DNA of 64,000 nt from positions 930,001-994,000 of the forward strand of contig CBDHYI010000007.1 in the NCBI GenBank assembly GCA_965275915.1, written 5' to 3'. Positions 51,940 through 60,742 of the stretch are shown one piece after another. Source of the DNA: JBDWFY01 sp965275915. GTDB taxonomy: Bacteria; Pseudomonadota; Alphaproteobacteria; Rhizobiales; Stappiaceae. Positions within the stretch are counted from its first letter, which is position 1. Each line of letters starts with the position of its first letter. Below the pieces are notes generated by a model. That model searched no databases, was not told where the DNA came from, and saw only the letters and a program-made list of their open reading frames with translations. Both the position numbers and the translations under genes were made by a program.

Positions 51940-54606
51940 ATGAAAAGCACCGATTATTTTGAGTACCGGGCCGATGAGGCACCATTCACGATCTTTCCTT
52001 TGGGCGGGATCGGTGCGGGCAGTATCGGTATCGGCGCCGACGGCCGGTTCCAGGATTGGGAAATCTACAATCGGCCCTCGAAGGGAAGCCTCAACGGCTT
52101 TTCCCATTTTGCCGTGCGCGCGGAACGCGGCGGTAGAGTACTGGACACGCGAGTCCTGCACGGTCCGTTCGGCGGAAACCGCGCGGGCGCGTTGCACGGA
52201 AAGCAGTTCAATTCGTTCGGCTTCGGCCCCCGGCGCGAGGAAATGACAGGCTTTCCGCATTTCGAGCGCGTGACGTTGAAGGGACCGTATCCGCTGGCGC
52301 GACTTGATTTCGCCGATAGACGTTTCCCCGGACAAGTGGCAATGCAGGCCTTCAGCCCCTTTCTGCCGATGGACGACCGGACCTCGTCCATGCCGGTCGC
52401 TCAGTTCGAAATGGAGGTCGAAAACACGGCCGATACCGAGGTCGACTATACCGTGTTCGGTTGCATCGGCTTCGATTTCCACGCCATCAAGGGCAATGCA
52501 CGCGTCGACCTGAGATCCGACCGCGGCGCCATGATAGTCGGCACCAATCCCTGTGATCCCGATTCGGTCGACTACGCGCAGATTGCCCTTGCCACCGACC
52601 ATGACGAGACGAGCCATCAAAGACATCTTTTCCGAGGCTCCTGGTTCGACACGATGGAGGTCTACTGGGCCGACATCAACAAGCCGGGGCCGCTCAAGGA
52701 CCGCTTCTACGGTGACGCGGAAAACGAACTGGTCCTCAACCGGGGTCAGCATATTGAGCACAGTGTCATTGCCGCTCATTTGACCATTCCGGCCGGTGAA
52801 CGGCGCACGGTCCGCTTTGCGGTCGGCTGGTTCGTCCCGAACGTCACCAAGACATGGGTTTCGCGTTTCGCAGTGATCGGGGAACGCCAGGACATCAAAC
52901 CGGTCTGGAAGAACTTTTATGCGACGGAGTGGTCCGATATCGGTGCGGTGATTGCCGAGACGATGGAGCGATGGGAGGCACTGTCAGCCGGAACGCGCGC
53001 CTTTCAAGAGGCCATTCATTCATCCACGCTTCCCGAGGCGGTCATCGATGCGGTCTCGGCCAACCTGTCGATCATGAAGTCGCCAACGTCGCTTCGGCTG
53101 GAAGACGGCACGTTTTACGGCTGGGAGGGATGTCATCCCGATGCGGGCTGCTGCGAGGGATCCTGCACGCATGTCTGGAACTACCAGCAGGCGCTGCCCT
53201 TCCTCTTTCCGGCACTTGAGCGCTCGATGCGTGATGCTGACTTCCAGGAGAACCAGGTGCCGGATACGGGCGGCATGGCATTTCGGATGGCTTTGCCCAA
53301 GGGGATCGGTACCAGCGCGGAGAGGCCGTGTGCCGACGGCCAGTTCGGCGCGGTGCTCAAGGCCTACCGCGATTGGAAACTCAGCGGCGATACCGATTGG
53401 TTGCGCAGCATCTGGCCCAACATAACAGCAGCCATCGCCTATGCGTGGGCGGAAGGCAATTATGACCGATGGGACCCCGACAAGACGGGCGTTCTGCACG
53501 GGCGCCAGCACCATACGCTCGATATGGAACTGTTCGGTCCGAACGCCTGGCTCACCGGGTTCTATTTGGGTGCGCTCGCGGCCGGTGCGGAAATGGCGCA
53601 GGCGCTGGGCGAATATGATCTGGAGGCCGAATATCGCGATATTCTGAGGCGCGGCAAGGCCTGGGTCGCAGATAACCTTTTCAACGGCGAGTATTTCATC
53701 CAGAAGATCGACATCGGCAACAAAGACTATCTGGAGCCTTTCAACTTCACCGCCGGCACCACCGGCCACGTGGCCGGGACCGTCTTCGATCAGTACTGGA
53801 GCGACGAGCACGACGAAATGAAGTACCAGATCCTCGATGGCTGCGGCATCGATCAGGTACTCGCCCAGTGGCACACCAGCCTCTACGGTCTTGACGATAT
53901 ATTCGACCGCGATCAATTCGCCTCTGCCGTTCGCGCCATCCACAGGCACAACTACAAGCCAAGACTTGGCGACCTTGCCAATCCGTGCCGGATCTTCGGT
54001 CTCGAGGAGGAGGCCGGCACGGTCATCTGCCATTGGCCCGAAGGCGCCCGGCGGCCGGTTATTCCCGTTCCCTATTCGCAGGAGACGATGCACGGTTTCG
54101 AATATGCGTTCGGCTGCCAGTTGATGATGGTTGGCGAGATCGAGAAAGGCGTCGGCGTCTTCGCCGCCGTGCGTGACCGATATCGCGGCCACAACCGGAA
54201 CCCCTGGAACGAGATCGAATGCGGGTCGAACTATGCCCGGTCGATGGCCAGCTATGCGGCGCTTGTGGTGCTGTCCGGATTCGCCTTCGACGCGGTCTCG
54301 GGCTATCTCGCGATCGACCCCAAAATCCGCGATGCAGACCGTTTCAGGTCGTTCTGGTCGAATGGAACAGCCTGCGGTACTATCGAAATCCGGGCCGGAC
54401 AGGCAGATATCACAGTGATATCCGGAACGCTTGCCCTGAGCCGTCTTGTCATTTGCAACCGATCATACGACCGCACCAATCTTGCCAGTTTCAATCAGGC
54501 GAAAGCCGTCAATGAACGCATCGTTTTCGAGGCCGGTGCCGAATTCTCCATTGTCGATCCCGACCTGGAGTTGAATGCCGACTACGACATAGCAGAAGCC
54601 CATTGA
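51940..54606 (+). CDS. GH116 family beta-glycosidase
   Basis: 888 aa, no signal peptide. N-terminal beta-sandwich domain (~1-340; FPLGGIGAGSIGI at residue 19) and C-terminal (alpha/alpha)6 catalytic domain (~370-860; CEGSCTHVWNYQQALPFLFP, HHTLDMELFGPNAW, NPWNEIECGSNYARSMASY). This is the architecture of GBA2-type beta-glucosidases/glucosylceramidases, which also include bacterial beta-xylosidases. It acts on glucosides or xylosides in the cytoplasm. First gene of an operon with a CUT1 importer; the binding-protein gene follows by 14 bp. Confidence 0.88.
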   Translation: MKSTDYFEYRADEAPFTIFPLGGIGAGSIGIGADGRFQDWEIYNRPSKGSLNGFSHFAVRAERGGRVLDTRVLHGPFGGNRAGALHGKQFNSFGFGPRREEMTGFPHFERVTLKGPYPLARLDFADRRFPGQVAMQAFSPFLPMDDRTSSMPVAQFEMEVENTADTEVDYTVFGCIGFDFHAIKGNARVDLRSDRGAMIVGTNPCDPDSVDYAQIALATDHDETSHQRHLFRGSWFDTMEVYWADINKPGPLKDRFYGDAENELVLNRGQHIEHSVIAAHLTIPAGERRTVRFAVGWFVPNVTKTWVSRFAVIGERQDIKPVWKNFYATEWSDIGAVIAETMERWEALSAGTRAFQEAIHSSTLPEAVIDAVSANLSIMKSPTSLRLEDGTFYGWEGCHPDAGCCEGSCTHVWNYQQALPFLFPALERSMRDADFQENQVPDTGGMAFRMALPKGIGTSAERPCADGQFGAVLKAYRDWKLSGDTDWLRSIWPNITAAIAYAWAEGNYDRWDPDKTGVLHGRQHHTLDMELFGPNAWLTGFYLGALAAGAEMAQALGEYDLEAEYRDILRRGKAWVADNLFNGEYFIQKIDIGNKDYLEPFNFTAGTTGHVAGTVFDQYWSDEHDEMKYQILDGCGIDQVLAQWHTSLYGLDDIFDRDQFASAVRAIHRHNYKPRLGDLANPCRIFGLEEEAGTVICHWPEGARRPVIPVPYSQETMHGFEYAFGCQLMMVGEIEKGVGVFAAVRDRYRGHNRNPWNEIECGSNYARSMASYAALVVLSGFAFDAVSGYLAIDPKIRDADRFRSFWSNGTACGTIEIRAGQADITVISGTLALSRLVICNRSYDRTNLASFNQAKAVNERIVFEAGAEFSIVDPDLELNADYDIAEAH

Positions 54607-54620
54607 AAAGGAGGAGATCA

Positions 54621-55901
54621 ATGAGAATCAAATCAATGGTTATCGCAGCGACTGCGTCGTTGATTGCCAGCGCCGCCGCGGCCCAGCCGCCGAACGATAT
54701 CGAGGCCAATCTCAAGGTCGTCCAGTGGGTTAACGACCAGATCATCGCCAGCACCGACAGTGCGATCGAACGCTTCGCCGAAAAGTACCCCAATGTGACC
54801 ATCGAAACACAATTCGTGCCCGTAACCGGTGGCGCCTGGGGCGACTACATCAATGCCATCTTCAATCAGGTGGCCGGCGGCGACACGCCGGATATCATCG
54901 CCATCGCCATTGAGGGATTTGCGCAACTCGCCGCGCGCGATCTCGTCATCGATCTTGAGGAACTCGCCGCCGGCGATCCGAAAGCCGGCGAGGTTCTTGC
55001 CGGGATCGACAGCAACCTGCTCAACGGAATGCGTACCCGGCCGACGGGCGACCTGAACTTCTTTCCGACCGAGTGGAACAACATCGTCATGTACTACAAC
55101 AAGGATATGTTCGATGCCGCAGGCGTACCCTATCCAGAAGCGGACTGGACCTGGGATGACTTCCTGGAAACCGCAAAAGCACTGACGCTTACCGACGCAA
55201 ACGGCAACACCTCGCAATTCGGTTTTGCTGTGTCGGGGGCAAACTTCAGCCAACAGCCCTGGTTCCTGACCAACGACGCGTCCATTCTCGATGTAGACTG
55301 GCGCGAACCGACGGTTGATACACCGCAGTTCCGCGAATCGATTGCGTTTCTGCATTCGCTCATTCACGAGCACGGTGTCGCACCGGCTTATGAGAGCGGA
55401 CACAACACGGACAAATTCGCCGCACGGCAGGTTGCTATGGTCGGCGCCGGTCACTGGCCGGTTAAGGGGTTCATCGAGGCTGGCCTGGATAACATCGGGG
55501 TGCAGCACATGCCCCAAAAAACACGCCAGGCAACGGTGTTCGGCATCGGTGGACTGGCCATAACCGAGCAATCGGATAACAAGGAGCTGGCGTGGGAATT
55601 CATCAAGGAGATGACGGGCGACGAATACCAGCAGGAGCTGGCCGATTCCAATATTTCCATTCCATCGGCCCGCGCGTTCGCAACCAGCGCGGAGTGGACG
55701 GCCTTCCCCGACAATTCAAAGATCTTCTACGAGACAGCCGCCACGGCGATCCCGGTACCGTCACCACCCAATTTTGCCCAGGTGCAGGAGATCGTCGGGC
55801 GCCATTTGAGCGCTTATATGGCCAATGACCAGGATCTCGAAACGACCATTTCGAGCATGGATCGCGAACTGCAGCGGTCCATGGACCGTGCTTACCGCTG
55901 A
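54621..55901 (+). CDS. Extracellular sugar-binding protein, GH116 operon
   Basis: 426 aa from ATG at 54621, after GGAGGAG; signal peptide in residues 1-22 (MVIAATASLIASAAAAQ). SBP_bac_1 family features: LKVVQWVNDQ, GGDTPDIIAIA, WNNIVMYYNKDMFDAAG and QVAMVGAGHWPV. It should bind the glycoside that GH116 splits. A GC-rich inverted repeat follows its stop, as with the other two sugar-binding protein genes in the window. Confidence 0.9.
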   Translation: MRIKSMVIAATASLIASAAAAQPPNDIEANLKVVQWVNDQIIASTDSAIERFAEKYPNVTIETQFVPVTGGAWGDYINAIFNQVAGGDTPDIIAIAIEGFAQLAARDLVIDLEELAAGDPKAGEVLAGIDSNLLNGMRTRPTGDLNFFPTEWNNIVMYYNKDMFDAAGVPYPEADWTWDDFLETAKALTLTDANGNTSQFGFAVSGANFSQQPWFLTNDASILDVDWREPTVDTPQFRESIAFLHSLIHEHGVAPAYESGHNTDKFAARQVAMVGAGHWPVKGFIEAGLDNIGVQHMPQKTRQATVFGIGGLAITEQSDNKELAWEFIKEMTGDEYQQELADSNISIPSARAFATSAEWTAFPDNSKIFYETAATAIPVPSPPNFAQVQEIVGRHLSAYMANDQDLETTISSMDRELQRSMDRAYR

Positions 55902-55911
55902 TTCGAGCGGT

Positions 55912-55943
55912 TCCGGCCCGGCCGCAATGACGGTCGGGCCGGA
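55912..55943 (+). terminator. GC-rich hairpin after the second CUT1 binding-protein gene
   Basis: TCCGGCCCG (55912-55920) and CGGGCCGGA (55935-55943), a 9-bp perfect stem lying between the binding-protein stop and the first permease gene. No T-run follows, so it is more likely an mRNA-stabilising or attenuating element than a full terminator. Confidence 0.5.
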
Positions 55944-55968
55944 CGCGGAAGAAATGGAGGTATGAGTA

Positions 55969-56862
55969 TTGGCGACGCTGGCCGGACGTGAAGCAAGAGC
56001 GGGCTACCTTTTTCTGCTGCCCGCCTATGCGCTCTATCTTCTGTTTCTGGCGGTCCCGCTGGTCGCCGCGCTGGCCTTGTCCTTTTACGAGGTCGACCGG
56101 CTGGACCTTGAATTCGCCTTTGTCGGATTCGCCAATTTTGAATGGATCTATACCGATCCACGCTTCTGGAAGACCTTCCGCAACACCTTTTTCTTTATCT
56201 CCATGTCGGTCATCAGCAATGTCGGTCTGGGCCTGTTGCTCGCGATCGCGCTGGACCGTGCCATGCCGACGCCCATCCTCTATGTGTTGCGGCTCGCCTA
56301 TTTCCTGCCGGTGCTCGTTTCGCTGGCCGTGGTATCGTTCATATGGCGGTTCATGTTCGGCACCGACCTCGGCGTCATCAACTATTATCTTGGGCAATTC
56401 GGTGTTCCCCGGATCGGCTGGCTGACCGACAGCGATGTGGCAATGTTCTCGGTTATCATCATCGATGTGTGGAAGAATGTCGGCTTCTTCGTCATCATCT
56501 TCCTTGCCGCCCTGCAGGGCGTGCCGCGCAGCCTGCTTGAGGCGGCGAGTATTGACGGCGCCGGTCCCTTCGCAGTCATGACCAGGATCAAGATACCGTT
56601 CATTGCGCCCGTGATCCTGTTTTGCGTCGTCTATGCGACAATCGGCGGCCTCCAGGTATTTGACTCCATCCGCATTCTGACCGATGGCGGTCCCGGCGAC
56701 GCAACACGCTCGGTGGTCATGTACATGGTATCGGAGGCATTCGGCGCCGGCGATCTCGGCACCGGGGCTGCAGCGGCCCTGACCTTGCTGATCGTCATCG
56801 CCGTGGTCGTCGCACTGCAACTGCTGGCCAGGCACATGTTCGGCCGCGGCGGGAGGGACTGA
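55969..56862 (+). CDS. CUT1 permease (MalF type), GH116 operon
   Basis: 297 aa from TTG at 55969 (GGAGG 8 bp upstream; the nearby ATG at 55962 is out of frame). Six predicted spans, the first at residues ~12-34 (YLFLLPAYALYLLFLAVPLV). EAA loop: SLLEAASIDGAGPFAVMTRI at about residues 187-206. Overlaps the next permease start by one base. Confidence 0.9.
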   Translation: MATLAGREARAGYLFLLPAYALYLLFLAVPLVAALALSFYEVDRLDLEFAFVGFANFEWIYTDPRFWKTFRNTFFFISMSVISNVGLGLLLAIALDRAMPTPILYVLRLAYFLPVLVSLAVVSFIWRFMFGTDLGVINYYLGQFGVPRIGWLTDSDVAMFSVIIIDVWKNVGFFVIIFLAALQGVPRSLLEAASIDGAGPFAVMTRIKIPFIAPVILFCVVYATIGGLQVFDSIRILTDGGPGDATRSVVMYMVSEAFGAGDLGTGAAAALTLLIVIAVVVALQLLARHMFGRGGRD

Positions 56863-57746
56863 TGCCGGCGGGTGTCCTCTCAGCGGATGCGGGTCTTTCC
56901 CGGCGCCTCCTGTCGGCGCTTCAGGTCATTCATTGGCGCAACACGGTGCTGATGATCGCTCTGCTGATCGGAGCAGTCTTCATGCTGCTTCCGTTTCTGT
57001 GGATGTTCACAACCGGCGTGCAACCGGGGGCGGCATTCCAATTGCCGCCGCGGTTCCTGCCGACCGAACTAAAGCTGCAAAGCTATCGCGAGATTGTCGA
57101 AGGCCCGATCCCGTTCCTACGGATGTACTGGAACAGTTTCTTTATCGCTGCTGCCACCACAGTCGGCGTCATCATCACCAGCGCGATGGCGGCCTTCGCG
57201 TTTTCCCGGCTGCGCTTTCCCGGCAACAATGCGCTGTTCGCCACCATGCTCATCGGCCTGATGGTGCCGCCGGCTCTGATCCTGATCCCGCTTTTTTTCG
57301 GCATGGCCGCCTTGGATCTGATCAATACGCGATGGTCGCTGATCCTGCCAGGCCTCGCCAACCCGCTCGCGGTGTTCATGATGCGCGAGTTCATGCACAG
57401 CCAGCCGCGCGAGTACGAAGAGAGCGCCTTTGTCGACGGGGCGAGCTATTGGACGATCTTCTGGCGCATATCCCTGCCGCAGATGGGACCACCGATCGCC
57501 GCCCTTGCCATCATCGTCTTTACGACGAGTTGGAACAACTTCCTCTTGCCGCTGGTTTTCGTGCGCTCATTCGATGTGATGACGCTCCCGGTTGGCATTT
57601 TGGCTTTGGAGGGAAGCTTCGGCCGTGCCTCGGTATCGGTCCTGATGGCCGCCGTGACGATGACGGTACTGCCGCTCGTCATTGTGTTCCTGGTGGCGCA
57701 GCGCTTTATTGTCGAGAGCATCGCCAGCACCGGCATCAAGCGATAG
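56862..57746 (+). CDS. CUT1 permease (MalG type), GH116 operon
   Basis: 294 aa with six predicted spans (first LMIALLIGAVFMLLPFLWMF at about residues 30-49). EAA loop: EYEESAFVDGASYWTIFWRI at about residues 187-206. Completes the channel with the MalF-type permease. Confidence 0.9.
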   Translation: MPAGVLSADAGLSRRLLSALQVIHWRNTVLMIALLIGAVFMLLPFLWMFTTGVQPGAAFQLPPRFLPTELKLQSYREIVEGPIPFLRMYWNSFFIAAATTVGVIITSAMAAFAFSRLRFPGNNALFATMLIGLMVPPALILIPLFFGMAALDLINTRWSLILPGLANPLAVFMMREFMHSQPREYEESAFVDGASYWTIFWRISLPQMGPPIAALAIIVFTTSWNNFLLPLVFVRSFDVMTLPVGILALEGSFGRASVSVLMAAVTMTVLPLVIVFLVAQRFIVESIASTGIKR

Positions 57747-57771
57747 CCTGTCCAAAACGGAGGAGAGACAT

Positions 57772-58671
57772 ATGCTGGGTTCGCAAGCTATTGAGTTAAC
57801 CGCCTCCGTCGCCGGTCTCGACATCGGCGTACCGGAGGTGTTCCGCTTTGGCTACGCGCATTTTCCCACCGCTGTCGCCACAAATGACGGTTGGGCTCAA
57901 CATGACGGCGCCGAGATTGTTTTCATGCTGGGGGGCGAAGCCTGCTGGGAACTGGATACCGGTCTGCTGGTCCCGCTCTACGGCGGTCAGAGCGCGCTTT
58001 TTACACGTCATACGCAGCATCGCATCACCAACGGAATCTATCCTCCCAGCAGCGCTTTCTGGATTGTTCTGGCGGGCGCCGAACGCGTCGCGCAACCGGC
58101 CCTGCTGACGCAGGAAAGCAGCCGGCTCTTCCAGGAGGATCTGGGCCGGCGTGGCCTGACAAGAAAGATCACCGACAAATGTCTTGAAAGCATCCGTGAA
58201 CTGACCTGCCTCCTGAAAGACAGGCAGTTGTACACCGGCAATGCCATGGTGATCGCCGAGGTGCGCGCCCATCTGCATCTGGTGCTGATCGAGACCTGGA
58301 AGGCGCACCGCTACAAGCAGCCGGTGGTGGACAATTCGCAGATTGTCGATCAGGTGCTGGAAGCCATGCACGAGACGGGCGGCAATGGCGTCTCGATCGG
58401 CAAGCTCGCCGGAAAGCTCGGCTGCAGCCGCGGCCACCTCTACAACCAGTTCCGCGGCGTCGTCGGCATGCCGCCGAGCGACTATGCGCAGCGGCTGCGT
58501 ATCAAGGAATCCTGCCGTTCGTTGACCGATGAGACAGCGTCGATCACCGACATCGCGCTTGAGAACGGCTTCAGCAGTTCCCAGCATTTTTCGCGTGTCT
58601 TCAAGCGCTATCTGGGTGTCACTCCGTCGGGATACCGCAGCCAGATGCAGAAAATGGGTGTGTCGTCGTGA
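57772..58671 (+). CDS. AraC-family regulator embedded in the GH116 operon
   Basis: 299 aa from ATG at 57772, after GGAGGAG. The N-terminal cupin-like ligand domain (~20-150; MLGGEACWELDTGLLVPLYG) is followed by the double helix-turn-helix at ~195-295 (SIGKLAGKLGCSRGHLYNQF, DIALENGFSSSQHFSRVF). Its place inside the transport operon, 25 bp after the permease and overlapping the ATPase start by 4 bp, implies it rises with the operon, a positive-feedback layout. The ligand is probably a glucose- or xylose-type sugar. Confidence 0.9.
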   Translation: MLGSQAIELTASVAGLDIGVPEVFRFGYAHFPTAVATNDGWAQHDGAEIVFMLGGEACWELDTGLLVPLYGGQSALFTRHTQHRITNGIYPPSSAFWIVLAGAERVAQPALLTQESSRLFQEDLGRRGLTRKITDKCLESIRELTCLLKDRQLYTGNAMVIAEVRAHLHLVLIETWKAHRYKQPVVDNSQIVDQVLEAMHETGGNGVSIGKLAGKLGCSRGHLYNQFRGVVGMPPSDYAQRLRIKESCRSLTDETASITDIALENGFSSSQHFSRVFKRYLGVTPSGYRSQMQKMGVSS

Positions 58672-59762
58672 GCGTTCTGCAACTGCGAAACATCAAGAAG
58701 CGCTTCGGCCAGCACGAAGTCATCCACGGCGTCGACCTCGACGTTCGCGAGGGGGAATTCCTGGTTTTTGTCGGACCGTCGGGATGCGGCAAGTCAACCA
58801 TGCTGCGGATGATTGCCGGCCTTGAGACCATCACCGAAGGCGACTTGCGGATTAATGGCGAATGGATGAATGATGCGACACCGGTGAAACGGGGCGTAGC
58901 GATGGTGTTTCAGAACTATGCGCTTTATCCCAACATGTCGGTCAAGCAAAACATGGCTTTTGGCCTCCAGCAAGCGGCAACGCCGAAGGACGAAATCGAA
59001 CGCCGGGTCAGCGAAGCAGCCCGGACGCTGAAGATTTCCGACCTGCTTGGCCGCAGACCCGGTCAGCTTTCGGGCGGGCAAAGCCAACGTGTGGCCATCG
59101 GCAGGGCGATTGTTCGCAACCCCGGACTATTTCTTTTCGACGAGCCACTGTCCAACCTGGATGCGGAGTTGCGCGTGCATATGCGCGCCGAACTCGGCCG
59201 GCTTCATGCGCGCCTTGGCCGGACCATGATCTACGTCACGCATGACCAGGTCGAGGCGATGACCATGGCCGATCGGATCGCGGTGTTCGACTCCGGGCGC
59301 ATTGCACAAATCGGCTCGCCGCTGGAGCTCTACAACCGGCCGGGAAATCTCTTTGTCGCTGGATTTATCGGTTCACCGCGGATGAATTTCGTGGCTGGCA
59401 TACCGCACCGGGATGGAACCAATGTCCGCATGGAGGCCTGTGGAGAAATTTTCGAGCTGCCGCCCGACGACGCGGCCTGTGTCGGCCGATCGACGACAGT
59501 CGGCGTTCGACCGGAACACCTGTATCTGGTTGAACCCGGTCAGGGCGATTTCTCAACGACCGTGACGCTCGCCGAACAGTTGGGCAATGAAACACTCGTC
59601 TACTGCAACTTCGGCGATGCCGACGAGCCCTGGGTAGTGCGTGCAAACGGACAGAAGTTCTTCCGTCAGGGCGACCCGGTCAGCCTGCGGATCGATTGGC
59701 CCAACGCACATATTTTCAACACCGACACCGGCGAACGCGTCATGGTCGAAACCAACCGATAA
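58668..59762 (+). CDS. Sugar ABC transporter ATPase (UgpC/MalK type), GH116 operon
   Basis: 364 aa from GTG at 58668, overlapping the AraC-type stop. Walker A GPSGCGKST, signature LSGGQSQR, Walker B LFLFDEPLSNLD and H-loop YVTHDQ, with a C-terminal TOBE domain (GVRPEHLYLVEPG). It powers the importer of this operon. Last gene of the operon. Confidence 0.91.
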   Translation: MSVLQLRNIKKRFGQHEVIHGVDLDVREGEFLVFVGPSGCGKSTMLRMIAGLETITEGDLRINGEWMNDATPVKRGVAMVFQNYALYPNMSVKQNMAFGLQQAATPKDEIERRVSEAARTLKISDLLGRRPGQLSGGQSQRVAIGRAIVRNPGLFLFDEPLSNLDAELRVHMRAELGRLHARLGRTMIYVTHDQVEAMTMADRIAVFDSGRIAQIGSPLELYNRPGNLFVAGFIGSPRMNFVAGIPHRDGTNVRMEACGEIFELPPDDAACVGRSTTVGVRPEHLYLVEPGQGDFSTTVTLAEQLGNETLVYCNFGDADEPWVVRANGQKFFRQGDPVSLRIDWPNAHIFNTDTGERVMVETNR

Positions 59763-59980
59763 GCAGTGACAGGGGCGATCTTGATGAGCGGACATTCGCA
59801 TCTCCTGCCGGTTTTTGCATTACATCATCACCGAAGCAGACCTTAGCGACTTTAGTGGCCGCCAGAGCCTGTTTGAACACCAGTCTTCGGTTCTCGTCAG
59901 CGGCTCGCAGGTGGCGGGCAGAATTTTAGCTTCGAGCGAAGAGACGGTCGCGGGGTCATAAAAAGCCCGTCAGCGCCCTC
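59763..59980. other. Gap between two transport operons
   Basis: About 220 bp. A minus-strand frame (HLRAADENRRLVFKQALAAT) is open but resembles nothing I know. No terminator hairpin with a T-run was found after the ATPase gene. Confidence 0.35.
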
Positions 59981-60013
59981 TTGACATAACACTGGTATGA
60001 TGCTGGTATACCA
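59981..60013 (+). promoter_or_regulatory. Promoter with GntR operator-like repeats
   Basis: TTGACA at 59981 is a consensus -35. CTGGTAT occurs twice (59992 and 60003, 11 bp apart), and the second copy forms the palindrome TGGTATACCA (60004-60013), which overlaps the expected -10 and lies 5 bp before the GntR start. This suggests tight autorepression. Confidence 0.62.
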
Positions 60014-60018
60014 ATGTC

Positions 60019-60711
60019 ATGCCAAACATTGAAACTTCAGAGAAGAAAAAAGCCTACGCTGGCATTCTTGATGCGATCTTGAGCGGTGCGTTCGCGGGCG
60101 ATGTCCCCCTGTCGGAGCGCAAGCTGTCCGAAAGCCTCGGGATCGGCCGAACGCCTGTGCGCGAAGCGATCAAGGATCTGGTGCGCGAAGGCGTGCTGGA
60201 AGCGCACCCGACACGCGGCACCTTCGTACGTCCCCTGACCCTGCGCGATGTCCAGGAAATTTATCAGGTCCGCTACGCGATCGAGGGGTTGGCGGCATTC
60301 CTGGCCGCCGAGCGCGGCCCGACGCCAATGCTGTCGGACTACGCCCCGAGGTTCCGCGACTTGATAGCGGACCCGTCGCAGGCAAGTGCCGCCGAAGTCT
60401 ATGACCATGGCGCCGAGTTTCACTTGGAAGTTTTCCGCTGTGCCGGAAATCGCAATCTTCTGGAAATCTACCGGCCGATCCGTCTGCGCTTTCGTATCGC
60501 CCTTGGGATGCCGCGCTACCATCAGCCCGATCGCGCCTTCGAATCCGTTCGAGAGCATCTGGAAATTCTCGAAGCGATCGAAGCAGGCGACGGCGAGCAG
60601 GCGCAGAAACTGATGTGCGATCATCTCCACAAGGGTCTGGAGGTGCGTACGCGCCTGTTCCAAAGCCGCAGCGACTATGCCCCAACCGCCGTTCCAAGGA
60701 CGAACGCGTGA
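60019..60711 (+). CDS. GntR-family (FCD) regulator
   Basis: 230 aa. Winged helix at ~10-75 (LSERKLSESLGIGRTPVREA, HPTRGTFVRP), FCD ligand domain at ~85-215 (HGAEFHLEVFRCAGN; HLEILEAIEAGD). No ribosome-binding site is apparent before the ATG, whose upstream bases are taken up by the operator palindrome, so translation is probably weak. It precedes the amino-acid transporter genes by 31 bp and likely controls them; the effector may be an amino acid or its breakdown product. Confidence 0.87.
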   Translation: MPNIETSEKKKAYAGILDAILSGAFAGDVPLSERKLSESLGIGRTPVREAIKDLVREGVLEAHPTRGTFVRPLTLRDVQEIYQVRYAIEGLAAFLAAERGPTPMLSDYAPRFRDLIADPSQASAAEVYDHGAEFHLEVFRCAGNRNLLEIYRPIRLRFRIALGMPRYHQPDRAFESVREHLEILEAIEAGDGEQAQKLMCDHLHKGLEVRTRLFQSRSDYAPTAVPRTNA

Positions 60712-60742
60712 TTGCTCACGACATAAAAGGGAGAGTGAAATC

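Noticed and set aside
53020..54192. 390-codon minus-strand frame inside GH116
   Set aside because: Antisense to the catalytic domain of GH116, no family features.
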